Both the position numbers and the translations under genes were made by a program. Below, one piece after another: positions 1 through 6,095 of a stretch of 8,571 nucleotides of DNA. Source of the stretch: Rhodoferax sp. (GTDB lineage: Bacteria > Pseudomonadota > Gammaproteobacteria > Burkholderiales > Burkholderiaceae); the NCBI GenBank assembly GCA_028292075.1, contig JAQGNA010000162.1, positions 1-8,571 on the forward strand, written 5' to 3'. The notes beneath the pieces were generated by a model. That model worked only from the letters and a program-made list of their open reading frames with translations. It was not told the DNA's origin and made no database searches. The stretch's first letter is position 1, and every line of letters starts with the position of its first letter.

Positions 1-798
1 CTCGGCCACTTCGGTCTGCATCATGAGCTTGACGTCCATCGCGATCTTGCCCAGCGAGCCGCCCACCAGGCCGAGGAACGCGCCGACTTCCGCGATGGTG
101 TCGCGCACGGTGTGCCACGAGATCAGCGGCTGTGCGAGGCCCAGCTCCTTCATCAGCCCGGCCTGCGTTTCCATGGCGCCCTGCTCCAGCGACGACAGCG
201 TGCCCGAGGCACCGCCGAACTCGCCCATCAACACCCTTGGCTTCAACTGCTGCAGCCGCTCGCGGTGGCGGTCGATGCCGGCCAGGATGCTGGCCATCTT
301 GTAGCCGAAGGTAATGGGCGTGGCCTGCTGCAGGTTGGAGCGGCCGATGACCGGTGTATCGCGGTACTTCTTCGCGAGCGATGCCAGGGCGTCGCCGATC
401 TCGTTCAGGTCCTGCTCGACCAGCGCCAACCCTTCGCGCATCTGCAGCACGGCGGCGGTGTCGGTGATGTCTTGCGTGGTGGCGCCCCAGTGGCAGTATT
501 CGCCCAGCTTGTCGCGGCAGTTGGCGTTGATCTGGTTGACCACCGCGATGATGGGGTAGCCAATCTGCTCGGTCTTGGCCTTGAGCTGCGCCCAGTCGAT
601 CATCGACAGTTCGCAATTCTTGACGATCTCGTCGGCCGCCTCCTGCGGAATGATGCCGAGCCGGCCCTGTACCTTGGCCAGCGCGCGCTCGATGTCGAGG
701 TATTTGGCGGTGCGGTTCTCGTCGGACCACACGTCGCGCATGCGTGCGTCGCTGAACATGTCGCCGAAGATGCGCGAATCGATGATGGTGGAAGCCAT
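1..798 (-). CDS. Fumarase/aspartase-superfamily lyase (adenylosuccinate lyase / carboxymuconate cycloisomerase-like), 3' part outside window
   Basis: 266 codons are visible from the ATG at 798; the gene continues past the left edge. The family eliminates or cyclises substituted succinates, usually releasing fumarate or a related unsaturated acid, and works as a cytoplasmic homotetramer. Residues 103-114 (HWGATTQDITDT) match the superfamily block HxGxTxQDxxDT. A second block, GRSNLQQATPITFG (152-165), fits the usual GRTHxQxAxPxTFG except that the His is Asn (codon AAC). The third signature loop (GSSxMPxKxNP) would lie outside the window. The gene is last of four co-directional genes, 39 bp after the CitE-type lyase, with only a weak purine-rich ribosome site. 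The context suggests a dicarboxylate-handling lyase feeding the CoA pathway, not purine synthesis. The superfamily is certain; the substrate is unknown. Confidence 0.85.
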   Translation of the reverse strand, partial: MASTIIDSRIFGDMFSDARMRDVWSDENRTAKYLDIERALAKVQGRLGIIPQEAADEIVKNCELSMIDWAQLKAKTEQIGYPIIAVVNQINANCRDKLGEYCHWGATTQDITDTAAVLQMREGLALVEQDLNEIGDALASLAKKYRDTPVIGRSNLQQATPITFGYKMASILAGIDRHRERLQQLKPRVLMGEFGGASGTLSSLEQGAMETQAGLMKELGLAQPLISWHTVRDTIAEVGAFLGLVGGSLGKIAMDVKLMMQTEVAE

Positions 799-837
799 GG
801 TTGTGTCTTTCTTTCTAAGGTGGTTCGTTCGGATCGA

Positions 838-1689
838 TCAGTGGCCGGCCGCCAGCAGCGTGCGGCGCGCCTGGCGCACCACGGGCAGGTCGACCATGCG
901 GCCATCGAGCCGGGCCACGCCGGGCGTGGCGGCATCGGCGGCCAGCACGCGGCGGGCCCACGCCAGCTCAGCCTCGTCGGGCTGCAGCGCACGGTGCACC
1001 GGCAGCACCTGGCGCGGATGAATGCAGAGCTTGGCGCCGAAGCCGTGGCAGCGCGCCAGCGCCAGGTCGGCCAGCAGCCGGCTTTCGTCGTCGAGCTGCG
1101 GCGTGACGCCCGCCACTGGCGAAGCCAACCCGGCCAGCCGCGAGGCGATGGCGATGCGGGCCGCCGCGTAGGTCAGGCCGACGGCTTCGACGTCGATGGC
1201 GAGGCCGAGGTCGAGCGCGAAATCGAGGGTGCCGAACACCAGACGGCTGACACCCGCTGCGGCGGCCACGCGGTCGACCTCGGCCACGCCGCGGGCACTT
1301 TCGATGAGCGCCAGCACGGCGCCGCCGGGCAACGCGCGGCGCACCGCGGCCACCTGGTCGGCATGCTCGGCCTTGGGCAGCATCACCTGCGCCGCCGCCG
1401 TGCCCTGCAGCGCGGCCAGGTCGTCGGCGAACCAGGGCGACGCCGCGTCGTTGATGCGCACAACGGCGCGCTGCCGGTCCGCCGCATCGGCCGCCTTCAG
1501 CCACTCGGCGACGTGGCGACGGGCGGCGTCCTTGTCCTCGGGCGCCACAGCGTCTTCGAGGTCGAGCACCAGGGCGTCCGCGCCACTGGCCAGCGCCTTG
1601 GCGAAACGCTCGGGGCGCGTGCCCGGTACGAAAAGATAGGTGCGCGGGGCCGTCTGCGGAGTGGGCTGGGCGGTCTGGGGGATGGTCAT
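838..1689 (-). CDS. CitE/HpcH-HpaI family CoA-ester lyase, probable citramalyl-CoA or malyl-CoA lyase
   Basis: 283 aa, a normal length for single-domain CitE-like lyases. These Mg-dependent TIM-barrel enzymes cleave beta-hydroxyacyl-CoA thioesters, for example citramalyl-CoA to pyruvate and acetyl-CoA. Visible signatures are LFVPGTRPERF (19-29), DLEDAV (43-48), the CoA/carboxylate-binding Arg78 in VRIND, the metal ligands Glu130 (ALIESARGV) and Asp156 (GTLDFALDLGL), and KLCIHPRQV (220-228). The reading frame stays open upstream, but family similarity starts at this ATG. The ATG is 10 bp after the CoA transferase stop, and a GAGG in TGAGGTCG overlapping that stop serves as ribosome site. Tight spacing indicates translation from the same transcript. 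Preceding hydratase and CoA transferase genes favour a C5 substrate (citramalyl-CoA) over malyl-CoA; that choice is inference. Confidence 0.88.
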   Translation of the reverse strand: MTIPQTAQPTPQTAPRTYLFVPGTRPERFAKALASGADALVLDLEDAVAPEDKDAARRHVAEWLKAADAADRQRAVVRINDAASPWFADDLAALQGTAAAQVMLPKAEHADQVAAVRRALPGGAVLALIESARGVAEVDRVAAAAGVSRLVFGTLDFALDLGLAIDVEAVGLTYAAARIAIASRLAGLASPVAGVTPQLDDESRLLADLALARCHGFGAKLCIHPRQVLPVHRALQPDEAELAWARRVLAADAATPGVARLDGRMVDLPVVRQARRTLLAAGH

Positions 1690-1699
1690 GGCATCGACC

Positions 1700-2899
1700 T
1701 CACACCGCACCGGCGGCGCGCAGCGCGGCGATGTCGCCGGGTGCGTAACCCAGCTCGGCGAGGATCGCGTCGCTGTGCTCGCCGAGCGCCGGCACCGGGT
1801 CCATGCGCGGGCCTTCGTCCCAGGTGCCCGGGGGCAGCATGGCCGGCAGCGGACCCTGCGGCGAGCCGACCTCTCTCCAGCGGCCACGCGCCGCCAGCTG
1901 TGGATGGGCCCACACATCCGCCATGGTGTTCACGCGGGCATTGGCGATCTGCGCCGCTTCGAGTCTCGCCTCCACCTCGGCCACATCCAATGGCCGGAAG
2001 GTGTCGACGATGATCTGGCGCAGCGCAGACCGCTCGGCAACGCGTTTGAAATTGGCGGTGAAACGGGGGTCGGTGGCAAGCGCGGGCTGGCGCAGCACGG
2101 TCTCGCAGAAGCTGGCCCACTCGCGTTCGTTCTGCAGGCCCAGCATGACGTTGGCGCCCTGCTCCGCCGGCCCCACGGGGAACGGGCCGTACGGGTAGAT
2201 GGTGGCATGGCTGGCGCCAGTGCGCGGTGGCGGAGCGGCGCCGTCGAAGGCGTAATACAGCGGGTAACTGGTCCATTCGGCCAAAGACTCCAACATCGAG
2301 ATGTCGATGCGCTGGCCCCGGCCGGTCAGCCCCTTCTGCAGCAGGGCCGCGAGGATCTGGCTGTAGGCATACATGCCGGCGGCGATGTCCGCGATGGACG
2401 GGCCTGCCTTGCACGGTTCGTCGGCGGTGCCGGTCACCGAAACGAAGCCGGCCTCGCTCTGGATCAGCAGGTCATAGGCTTTTTTGTCGCGGTACGGGCC
2501 GGGCCTGGCCGGGTCGTCGCCGTAGCCCGAAATGTCGCAGACGATCAGGCCGGGCTTGTCGGCAGAGAGCTGGTCGTAGCCCATGCCCAGCCGGGCCGCG
2601 GCGCCGGGCGCCAGGTTCTGCACGACGACGTCGGCCTTCTCCAGCACCAGGCGCTGCAGCACGCGGGCCGCGTCCGGGTGCTTCACGTCGAGCGTGAGGC
2701 TCTCCTTGGAGCGGTTGGTCCAGACGAAATGCGAGGCCAGGCCGCGCACCCGCTGGTCGTAGCCGCGGGCGAAGTCTCCGCTGCCCGGGCGTTCGATCTT
2801 GATGACGCGGGCACCCAGGTCGGCGAGTTGCCGGGTGGCGAACGGCGCGGCGATGGCGTGCTCCAGCGTGACGACGGTCAGGCCCTTGAGTGGTTGCAT
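1700..2899 (-). CDS. Class III (CaiB/BaiF) CoA transferase, probable dicarboxylate (itaconate/mesaconate/citramalate) CoA transferase
   Basis: 399 aa, the usual length for this family. Such enzymes move CoA between carboxylic acids, often from succinyl-CoA, through an aspartyl anhydride, and act as interlocked dimers. The N-terminal Rossmann motif is visible: EHAIAAPFATRQLADLGARV (13-32), followed by KIERPGSGDFARG (34-46). Asp143 in KKAYDLLIQSEAG sits where the catalytic Asp is expected. GQRIDISMLES then follows, as is typical. The ATG at 2899 is preferred over one 16 codons upstream because GGAGA lies 7 bases before it and family similarity begins with MQPLKGLTVV. It starts 44 bp after the hydratase gene and ends 10 bp before the CitE-type lyase. 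A family member with this partner set is used in itaconate degradation in Pseudomonas (recalled, not checked). Substrate is inferred from neighbours. Confidence 0.88.
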   Translation of the reverse strand: MQPLKGLTVVTLEHAIAAPFATRQLADLGARVIKIERPGSGDFARGYDQRVRGLASHFVWTNRSKESLTLDVKHPDAARVLQRLVLEKADVVVQNLAPGAAARLGMGYDQLSADKPGLIVCDISGYGDDPARPGPYRDKKAYDLLIQSEAGFVSVTGTADEPCKAGPSIADIAAGMYAYSQILAALLQKGLTGRGQRIDISMLESLAEWTSYPLYYAFDGAAPPPRTGASHATIYPYGPFPVGPAEQGANVMLGLQNEREWASFCETVLRQPALATDPRFTANFKRVAERSALRQIIVDTFRPLDVAEVEARLEAAQIANARVNTMADVWAHPQLAARGRWREVGSPQGPLPAMLPPGTWDEGPRMDPVPALGEHSDAILAELGYAPGDIAALRAAGAV

Positions 2900-2943
2900 G
2901 GCAATGTCTCCAGCGGATGATGTGAACAGAAGACGTGAAGGGG

Positions 2944-3795
2944 TCAACGCAGCACCGCGGTGGCGTCCATGGTGAGAAAGCCCTCGTGGTCGCTGGCCCA
3001 GAGGCGCACGCTGCGGCCATCCGCCGCGGGCTGGCCCTGCACCTGGAAGGCATGCAGGTCGAAGGTGGGCCGGACCGCCTTGAAGCGAAAGCTGGCCAAC
3101 TCGGCGTCAGGCCGCTCGCGGCGCAGCAGGTCGAGCAGCAGCGTGGCGATGAGCGGGCCGTGCACGATCAGGCCCGGGTAGCCCTCGACCTCGGTGACAT
3201 AGCGCCGGTCGTAGTGGATGCGGTGGCCGTTAAAGGTGAGCGCCGAATACCGGAACAGCAGCACGTCGTCGGGCGTGACGCTGCGGCGCCAGGCCGCATC
3301 GTGCGGCGCGGGCAGAGGTGGCGGCACAGCGTCGCCAGCGCCTTGCGCCTCGCGGTAGACGATGTCGTGAAACTCCACCAGCGCCGGCTCGGCCGCGCCG
3401 TTGCAATGCAGCGCATGGCGCACCCGCACGAAGACCAGCGGACCGGTGCGGCCGGTCTTGCTGCTGACGTCTTCAATGGTCGACGTGCGCGCCACCCGGT
3501 CACCGACGCGGATGGGCGAACAAAACTCGAACTGGCTGCCAGCCCACATGCGCCGTGGCAATGGCACCGGCGGCAGGAACCCGCCGCGCCTGGCATGGCC
3601 GTCGGGCCCGATCTCCGACTGGCGGTGCAGCGGAAGGAAATACAGCCAGTGCCAGAGCGGTGGCAGCAACATGCCCGTGGGCACTTCATTGCTGGGGTGG
3701 TCGAGCGTGGCGTTCAGCGCGGCTACCGGCGTGGGGCCGATGGTGTCGTGCAACGTTTCGCTGCGGCCGATCCAGGCAGAAAGGGGTTCGTTCAT
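2944..3795 (-). CDS. MaoC-like / FAS1-type dehydratase-domain hydratase, probable itaconyl- or mesaconyl-CoA hydratase
   Basis: 283 aa double hot-dog protein, likely adding water to a C5 unsaturated acyl-CoA to form citramalyl-CoA. The N-terminal half (about 1-150) resembles the FAS1-like dehydratase domain, with RRMWAGSQFEF (81-91) and VGDRVARTSTIEDV (97-110). The C-terminal half carries FRYSALTFNGHRIHYD (181-196) and VHGPL (212-216), the hydratase active-site region in which the His residues and Asp196 are candidate catalytic groups. This organisation is that of mesaconyl-C4-CoA hydratase and related enzymes. The ATG at 3795 has GGAGA 5 bases upstream; an in-frame ATG at 3903 has no such support. 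It is the first gene of the operon, and the CoA transferase and CoA lyase behind it complete an activation-hydration-cleavage sequence. The family is well supported; the substrate is inferred. Confidence 0.85.
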   Translation of the reverse strand: MNEPLSAWIGRSETLHDTIGPTPVAALNATLDHPSNEVPTGMLLPPLWHWLYFLPLHRQSEIGPDGHARRGGFLPPVPLPRRMWAGSQFEFCSPIRVGDRVARTSTIEDVSSKTGRTGPLVFVRVRHALHCNGAAEPALVEFHDIVYREAQGAGDAVPPPLPAPHDAAWRRSVTPDDVLLFRYSALTFNGHRIHYDRRYVTEVEGYPGLIVHGPLIATLLLDLLRRERPDAELASFRFKAVRPTFDLHAFQVQGQPAADGRSVRLWASDHEGFLTMDATAVLR

Positions 3796-3865
3796 GCGGC
3801 TCTCCATCGCTCGTTTGCATCGCTTTTTGAGTGGCCGTGCCCATGTGGCATACGGCTTGACGGCC

Positions 3866-3894
3866 AGTATCGAGTCGATCCAGTGCGACGTGAA
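3866..3894 (-). promoter_or_regulatory. Candidate sigma-70 promoter for the dicarboxylate operon
   Basis: On the minus strand TTCACG (3894-3889) and GATACT (3871-3866) are separated by 17 bases, each matching four of six consensus positions. It lies about 70 bases before the hydratase start. The boxes are modest and were found by eye, so this is a candidate only. Confidence 0.3.
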
Positions 3895-3906
3895 TTGCAA
3901 CATTCA
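3891..3906. promoter_or_regulatory. Palindrome overlapping the candidate -35 box, possible operator
   Basis: TGAAT (3891-3895) and ATTCA (3902-3906) form a perfect 5-base inverted repeat with a 6-base centre. It overlaps the candidate -35 element of the operon. Its position suits a regulator site, for example a LysR- or GntR-type protein, but no regulator gene is in the window and such short palindromes also arise by chance. Confidence 0.25.
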
Positions 3907-4021
3907 GAAGGATTGATGCAGCCAGCACATCAGCGACACAACGGTGAAGCGGTTGCCGCACCACGCGCCTCTGGAGGCCGCTTGCACCGACGGCAAAAAA
4001 GTTGCGGCACCAGGCCGGAAC

Positions 4022-4050
4022 AGGCCGAAAGCTGCTGTATAGTTCGGCCT
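4022..4050 (+). promoter_or_regulatory. Candidate tRNA-Gly promoter region with hairpin around the -10 box
   Basis: TATAGT (4038-4043) is a good -10 box about 38 bases before the tRNA. No convincing -35 box lies 16-18 bases upstream of it. The -10 box is bracketed by a perfect 8-base inverted repeat, AGGCCGAA (4022-4029) and TTCGGCCT (4043-4050). CTGCTG (4032-4037) and CAGCAG (4054-4059) form an additional pair. A 10-base near-tandem repeat, CAGGCCGGAA then CAGGCCGAAA, occupies 4011-4030. Confidence 0.35.
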
Positions 4051-4080
4051 CCGCAGCAGTCAACGGCTGAGGCGGAAAAT

Positions 4081-4156
4081 GCGGGAGTAGCTCAGTTGGT
4101 AGAGCGCAACCTTGCCAAGGTTGAGGTCGAGAGTTCGAGACTCTTCTCCCGCTCCA
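4081..4156 (+). tRNA. tRNA-Gly (anticodon GCC)
   Basis: A full cloverleaf can be drawn. The acceptor stem is GCGGGAG (4081-4087) with CTCCCGC (4146-4152). The D arm is GCTC-AGTTGGTA-GAGC. The anticodon stem is CAACC/GGTTG around the loop TTGCCAA, giving anticodon GCC. The T arm is GAGAG-TTCGAGA-CTCTT, with one G-T pair. The discriminator is T at 4153 and CCA is encoded at 4154-4156. It decodes GGC and GGU glycine codons. It stands alone between two protein genes and is followed closely by a strong terminator. I saw no copy of its 3' end elsewhere in the window, so there is no sign that it has served as an integration site here. Confidence 0.97.
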
Positions 4157-4161
4157 GGTTC

Positions 4162-4191
4162 AAAAAAAGGGAAGCTTCGGCTTCCCTTTTT
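4162..4191. terminator. Bidirectional rho-independent terminator (UUCG tetraloop)
   Basis: The 7-base stem GGGAAGC (4169-4175) / GCTTCCC (4180-4186) closes a TTCG tetraloop. It is followed by five T and preceded by seven A, so a T run follows the hairpin on both strands. It lies 5 bases past the tRNA and 37 bases past the stop of the convergent transporter gene, and probably ends both transcripts. Confidence 0.9.
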
Positions 4192-4228
4192 GCGTTCTGC
4201 GCCGCCCTACGGCTGCGGCCTGGCGCGT

Positions 4229-4984
4229 TCAGATCAGGCTGTCCCACAGCAGCTTGCAGCCCGTAAGCAACATGCCAAGGTACAGAAGCCGGTAAAACAA
4301 TTTCTGGTCGATGCGGCGTGCGATCCAAACGCCGGCCCACACCCCGAGCGGCGCCAGCGGCATCAGCACCAGCGAGGTCGTGAAGTTGCGCAAGTCCAGC
4401 AGGCCCAGCCAGGCATATGGGACCCACTTCGACAGGTTCACGCAAAAGAAGAAAGCCGCCATGGTGGCAGCGAAGTCGATCGGTGCCAGCCGCAGTGGAA
4501 TCACGTAGGCGTTCACCGGCGGACCGCCCGCATGCGCAATGAAGCTGGTGAAGCCCGACGTGGCAGTGCACAGCGCGCCGACCCAGCGCGGCGGCGGCGG
4601 GCTGTCGGGCCTGGGCGGAAACAGCAGCCGTTGTGCCAGGAACAACAGCGTGAACCCGCCCACGATGCCGGCCACTACCCGTGGCTCGAGCAACCGGAAA
4701 AGCAGCGTGCCGACCACGGTGCCGAGCAGGCCCCAAGGGATCAGGAACTTCAGCAGTTTGTAGTCGAAGTTGCGCCGAAACGCGGCCAGCCCCAGCACGT
4801 CCATCACCAGCAGCAACGGCATCAGAATCGCCGCTGCCTGTGGCACCGTCACCGCCATTGCCATCAGCGGCACCGCCAGCGACCCGAAGCCCGCCCCGAA
4901 CCCGCTCTTGCTGACCCCCAGCAACAGCACCGCCGGCACGGCCCAGGCATAGAAATGCCAGTCGGTCATCAAGGGAAAGTTCAT
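4229..4984 (-). CDS. TauE/SafE (sulfite exporter / UPF0721) family membrane transporter
   Basis: 251 aa, typical for this family of inner-membrane permeases linked to export or uptake of sulfite, sulfoacetate and other organic anions. About eight hydrophobic helices are visible. The first (about 13-30) runs into the repeat-1 motif GVSKSGFGAGFGSLAVPL (23-40). The second half holds the matching motif TSGFTSFIAHAGGPPVNAY (142-160). A short Pro-rich linker (PPRPDSPPPPR, 123-133) separates the halves. The ATG at 4984 is chosen because the transporter similarity starts there. Upstream codons cover the dispersed repeat and are not protein-like. The ribosome site is weak (GGA at 5-7 bases). It is convergent with tRNA-Gly and stands alone, so the substrate cannot be read from context. 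Confidence 0.88.
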   Translation of the reverse strand: MNFPLMTDWHFYAWAVPAVLLLGVSKSGFGAGFGSLAVPLMAMAVTVPQAAAILMPLLLVMDVLGLAAFRRNFDYKLLKFLIPWGLLGTVVGTLLFRLLEPRVVAGIVGGFTLLFLAQRLLFPPRPDSPPPPRWVGALCTATSGFTSFIAHAGGPPVNAYVIPLRLAPIDFAATMAAFFFCVNLSKWVPYAWLGLLDLRNFTTSLVLMPLAPLGVWAGVWIARRIDQKLFYRLLYLGMLLTGCKLLWDSLI

Positions 4985-5062
4985 CGCATCCGTTTCAAAC
5001 GCACTCACCACGGCAAAACGCCACCCCCCGCCTGCACCCTCCTCCTCCAGGAACACCGCGGA

Positions 5063-5077
5063 CCTGGCTTGGCCAGG
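5063..5077. repeat. Short perfect inverted repeat between transporter and isomerase genes
   Basis: CCTGGC (5063-5068) and GCCAGG (5072-5077) form a 6-base stem with a 3-base loop. No T run follows on either strand, so it is not a standard terminator. It lies 23 bases from the dispersed repeat and may belong to the same inserted element. Confidence 0.4.
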
Positions 5078-5100
5078 CTTCGAATGTCGCCCGCCGCAAG

Positions 5101-5136
5101 CCTGTCCTGAGCTTGTCGAACGACGGACGAGACAGG
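5101..5136. repeat. Dispersed REP-like repeat of the 'FDKLRTG' type
   Basis: CCTGTCCTGAGCTTGTCGAA (5101-5120) is the core of a repeat that I recall as common between genes in beta- and other proteobacteria. It is best known for the spurious peptide FDKLRTG it creates when translated. CCTGTC (5101-5106) and GACAGG (5131-5136) form perfect 6-base outer arms, so the unit can fold into a hairpin. It lies in the 262-base gap between two same-direction genes. Such repeats are thought to be mobilised by RAYT-type transposases or to act as transcript-end hairpins; neither is shown here. Only one copy is seen in this window. Confidence 0.6.
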
Positions 5137-5246
5137 GCAGCGACGAAGGCGCGAACCAGGTCGCCCGGCGCGGTGGCCGCTTCGACAAACACGGATTCTA
5201 GAAGCTGGCCCGGCCATGAGACCGCCGCTGCGGGGCCATCCCATGT

Positions 5247-6095
5247 CTACAGCGGTTGACTCGAAGGCGGCAGGTTGGCAAAGAAGCGCCGCGTCGCGTC
5301 GCCCACGATGCGCGCCTGTTCGTTGAACGGCAAGCTGGCGAGCCGCAGCGTCGGCGCCCCCACGCTCACGGGTATGCCGGCCGGCAGGGCTCGCAACAGG
5401 CTCGCCAGCGGCAACTCGCCCTCGCCCGGCAGCAACCGCGCCGTGCGCGCCTCGACCCGCCGCTCGTCCACGCTCACCGGGCCGACAAGGGGCGCGTCGC
5501 AAAGCTGCATGGAAGGGAAAAGGTGGCGGTCGATGGCGGCGAGGTGCTCGGTGCGTCCACCGGCGCGGAAGAACTGCAGCGCGTCGATCAACAGCCGGGC
5601 ATTGGGTTGCGCGCTGCGCTGCACCAGCCAGTGCGCCTGCTCCAGCGAGCCGATGGCGCAGTAGGTAATGAACTCGAGCGCCACGTCCATCTGCAGGCGG
5701 GCGGCCGCCTGGCAGAGCTTGCAGAAATTATCGAGCAGGCGCCCCAGCTCCGCATCGAAGCCGACCGCCAGCACCTGGCGCGCGCCAAGGCGGCATCCCA
5801 CCTCGAGGGCGGGCACCAGGGCGGCGACATCGGTCTCTGGCCGCAGCCACACCGCCTCGATGTCGAGCAGGCGCACGTCCCGGCTGCGCAGCCGCTGGCC
5901 GATCTCTCGCACCAGCGCAGGGTTGCCCGCCACGTCGACCAGCACGTCGGTGGACGCCGGTGGCACGATGCGCATGCCGCAGTAGTCGAAACCACCCTCG
6001 GCCGCGGCGTCGACCAGCGACAGCGGGTCGGCACCGAGCATGGTGAGGTGGTCCAGGGAGATCTCCGGCATGCCGGGCGGCTGGGTCGTGTTCAT
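5247..6095 (-). CDS. Sugar phosphate isomerase/epimerase-like TIM-barrel protein (xylose isomerase-like family)
   Basis: 282 aa, usual for the family, whose members isomerise, epimerise or dehydrate sugars, inositols or cyclic acids with a divalent metal. The general pattern is visible: LVDAAAEGGFDYCGMRI (27-43), DIEAVWL (78-84), Glu141 in ALEF, LLIDALQFFRAGG (168-180), MQLCDAP (196-202) and LLPGEGELPL (221-230). Two positions look altered from relatives as I recall them. Gln174 stands where DALH is usual, and Gly246 (codon GGG, VSVGAP) stands where a metal-binding Glu (SVE-P) is usual; GAG to GGG is one base. The ATG at 6095 has AAGGGGG 6 bases before it. Upstream lies a dioxygenase-like remnant, so a role in aromatic or quinate breakdown (3-dehydroshikimate dehydratases share this fold) is possible but unproven. 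Confidence 0.8.
   Translation of the reverse strand: MNTTQPPGMPEISLDHLTMLGADPLSLVDAAAEGGFDYCGMRIVPPASTDVLVDVAGNPALVREIGQRLRSRDVRLLDIEAVWLRPETDVAALVPALEVGCRLGARQVLAVGFDAELGRLLDNFCKLCQAAARLQMDVALEFITYCAIGSLEQAHWLVQRSAQPNARLLIDALQFFRAGGRTEHLAAIDRHLFPSMQLCDAPLVGPVSVDERRVEARTARLLPGEGELPLASLLRALPAGIPVSVGAPTLRLASLPFNEQARIVGDATRRFFANLPPSSQPL

Noticed and set aside
112..2013. Very long plus-strand open frame (633 codons) opposite the lyase and CitE genes
   Set aside because: It is rich in Arg, Gly, Ala, His and Gln with no recognisable domain, as expected for the antisense of GC-rich codons. The minus-strand genes there have clear family motifs.
1640..2920. Plus-strand open frame of 426 codons opposite the CoA transferase
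   Set aside because: It is an antisense shadow of a well-recognised CaiB/BaiF gene with no domain or ribosome site of its own.
4081..4156. tRNA-Gly as an integration (att) site for a mobile element
   Set aside because: No repeat of the tRNA 3' end and no integrase or phage gene is present in the window; the terminator follows directly.
2935..4266. Plus-strand open frame of 443 codons that reads through the tRNA-Gly gene
   Set aside because: It passes through the tRNA and the terminator and lies opposite the hydratase; no protein-like composition.
4112..5110. Plus-strand open frame of 332 codons opposite the transporter
   Set aside because: Gln/Arg/His-rich antisense shadow of a TauE/SafE gene whose membrane helices and motifs are clear on the minus strand.
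4985..5188. N-terminal extension of the TauE/SafE gene by 68 codons
   Set aside because: The extension is made of the dispersed repeat and Gly/Arg-rich sequence; transporter similarity begins at the ATG at 4984.
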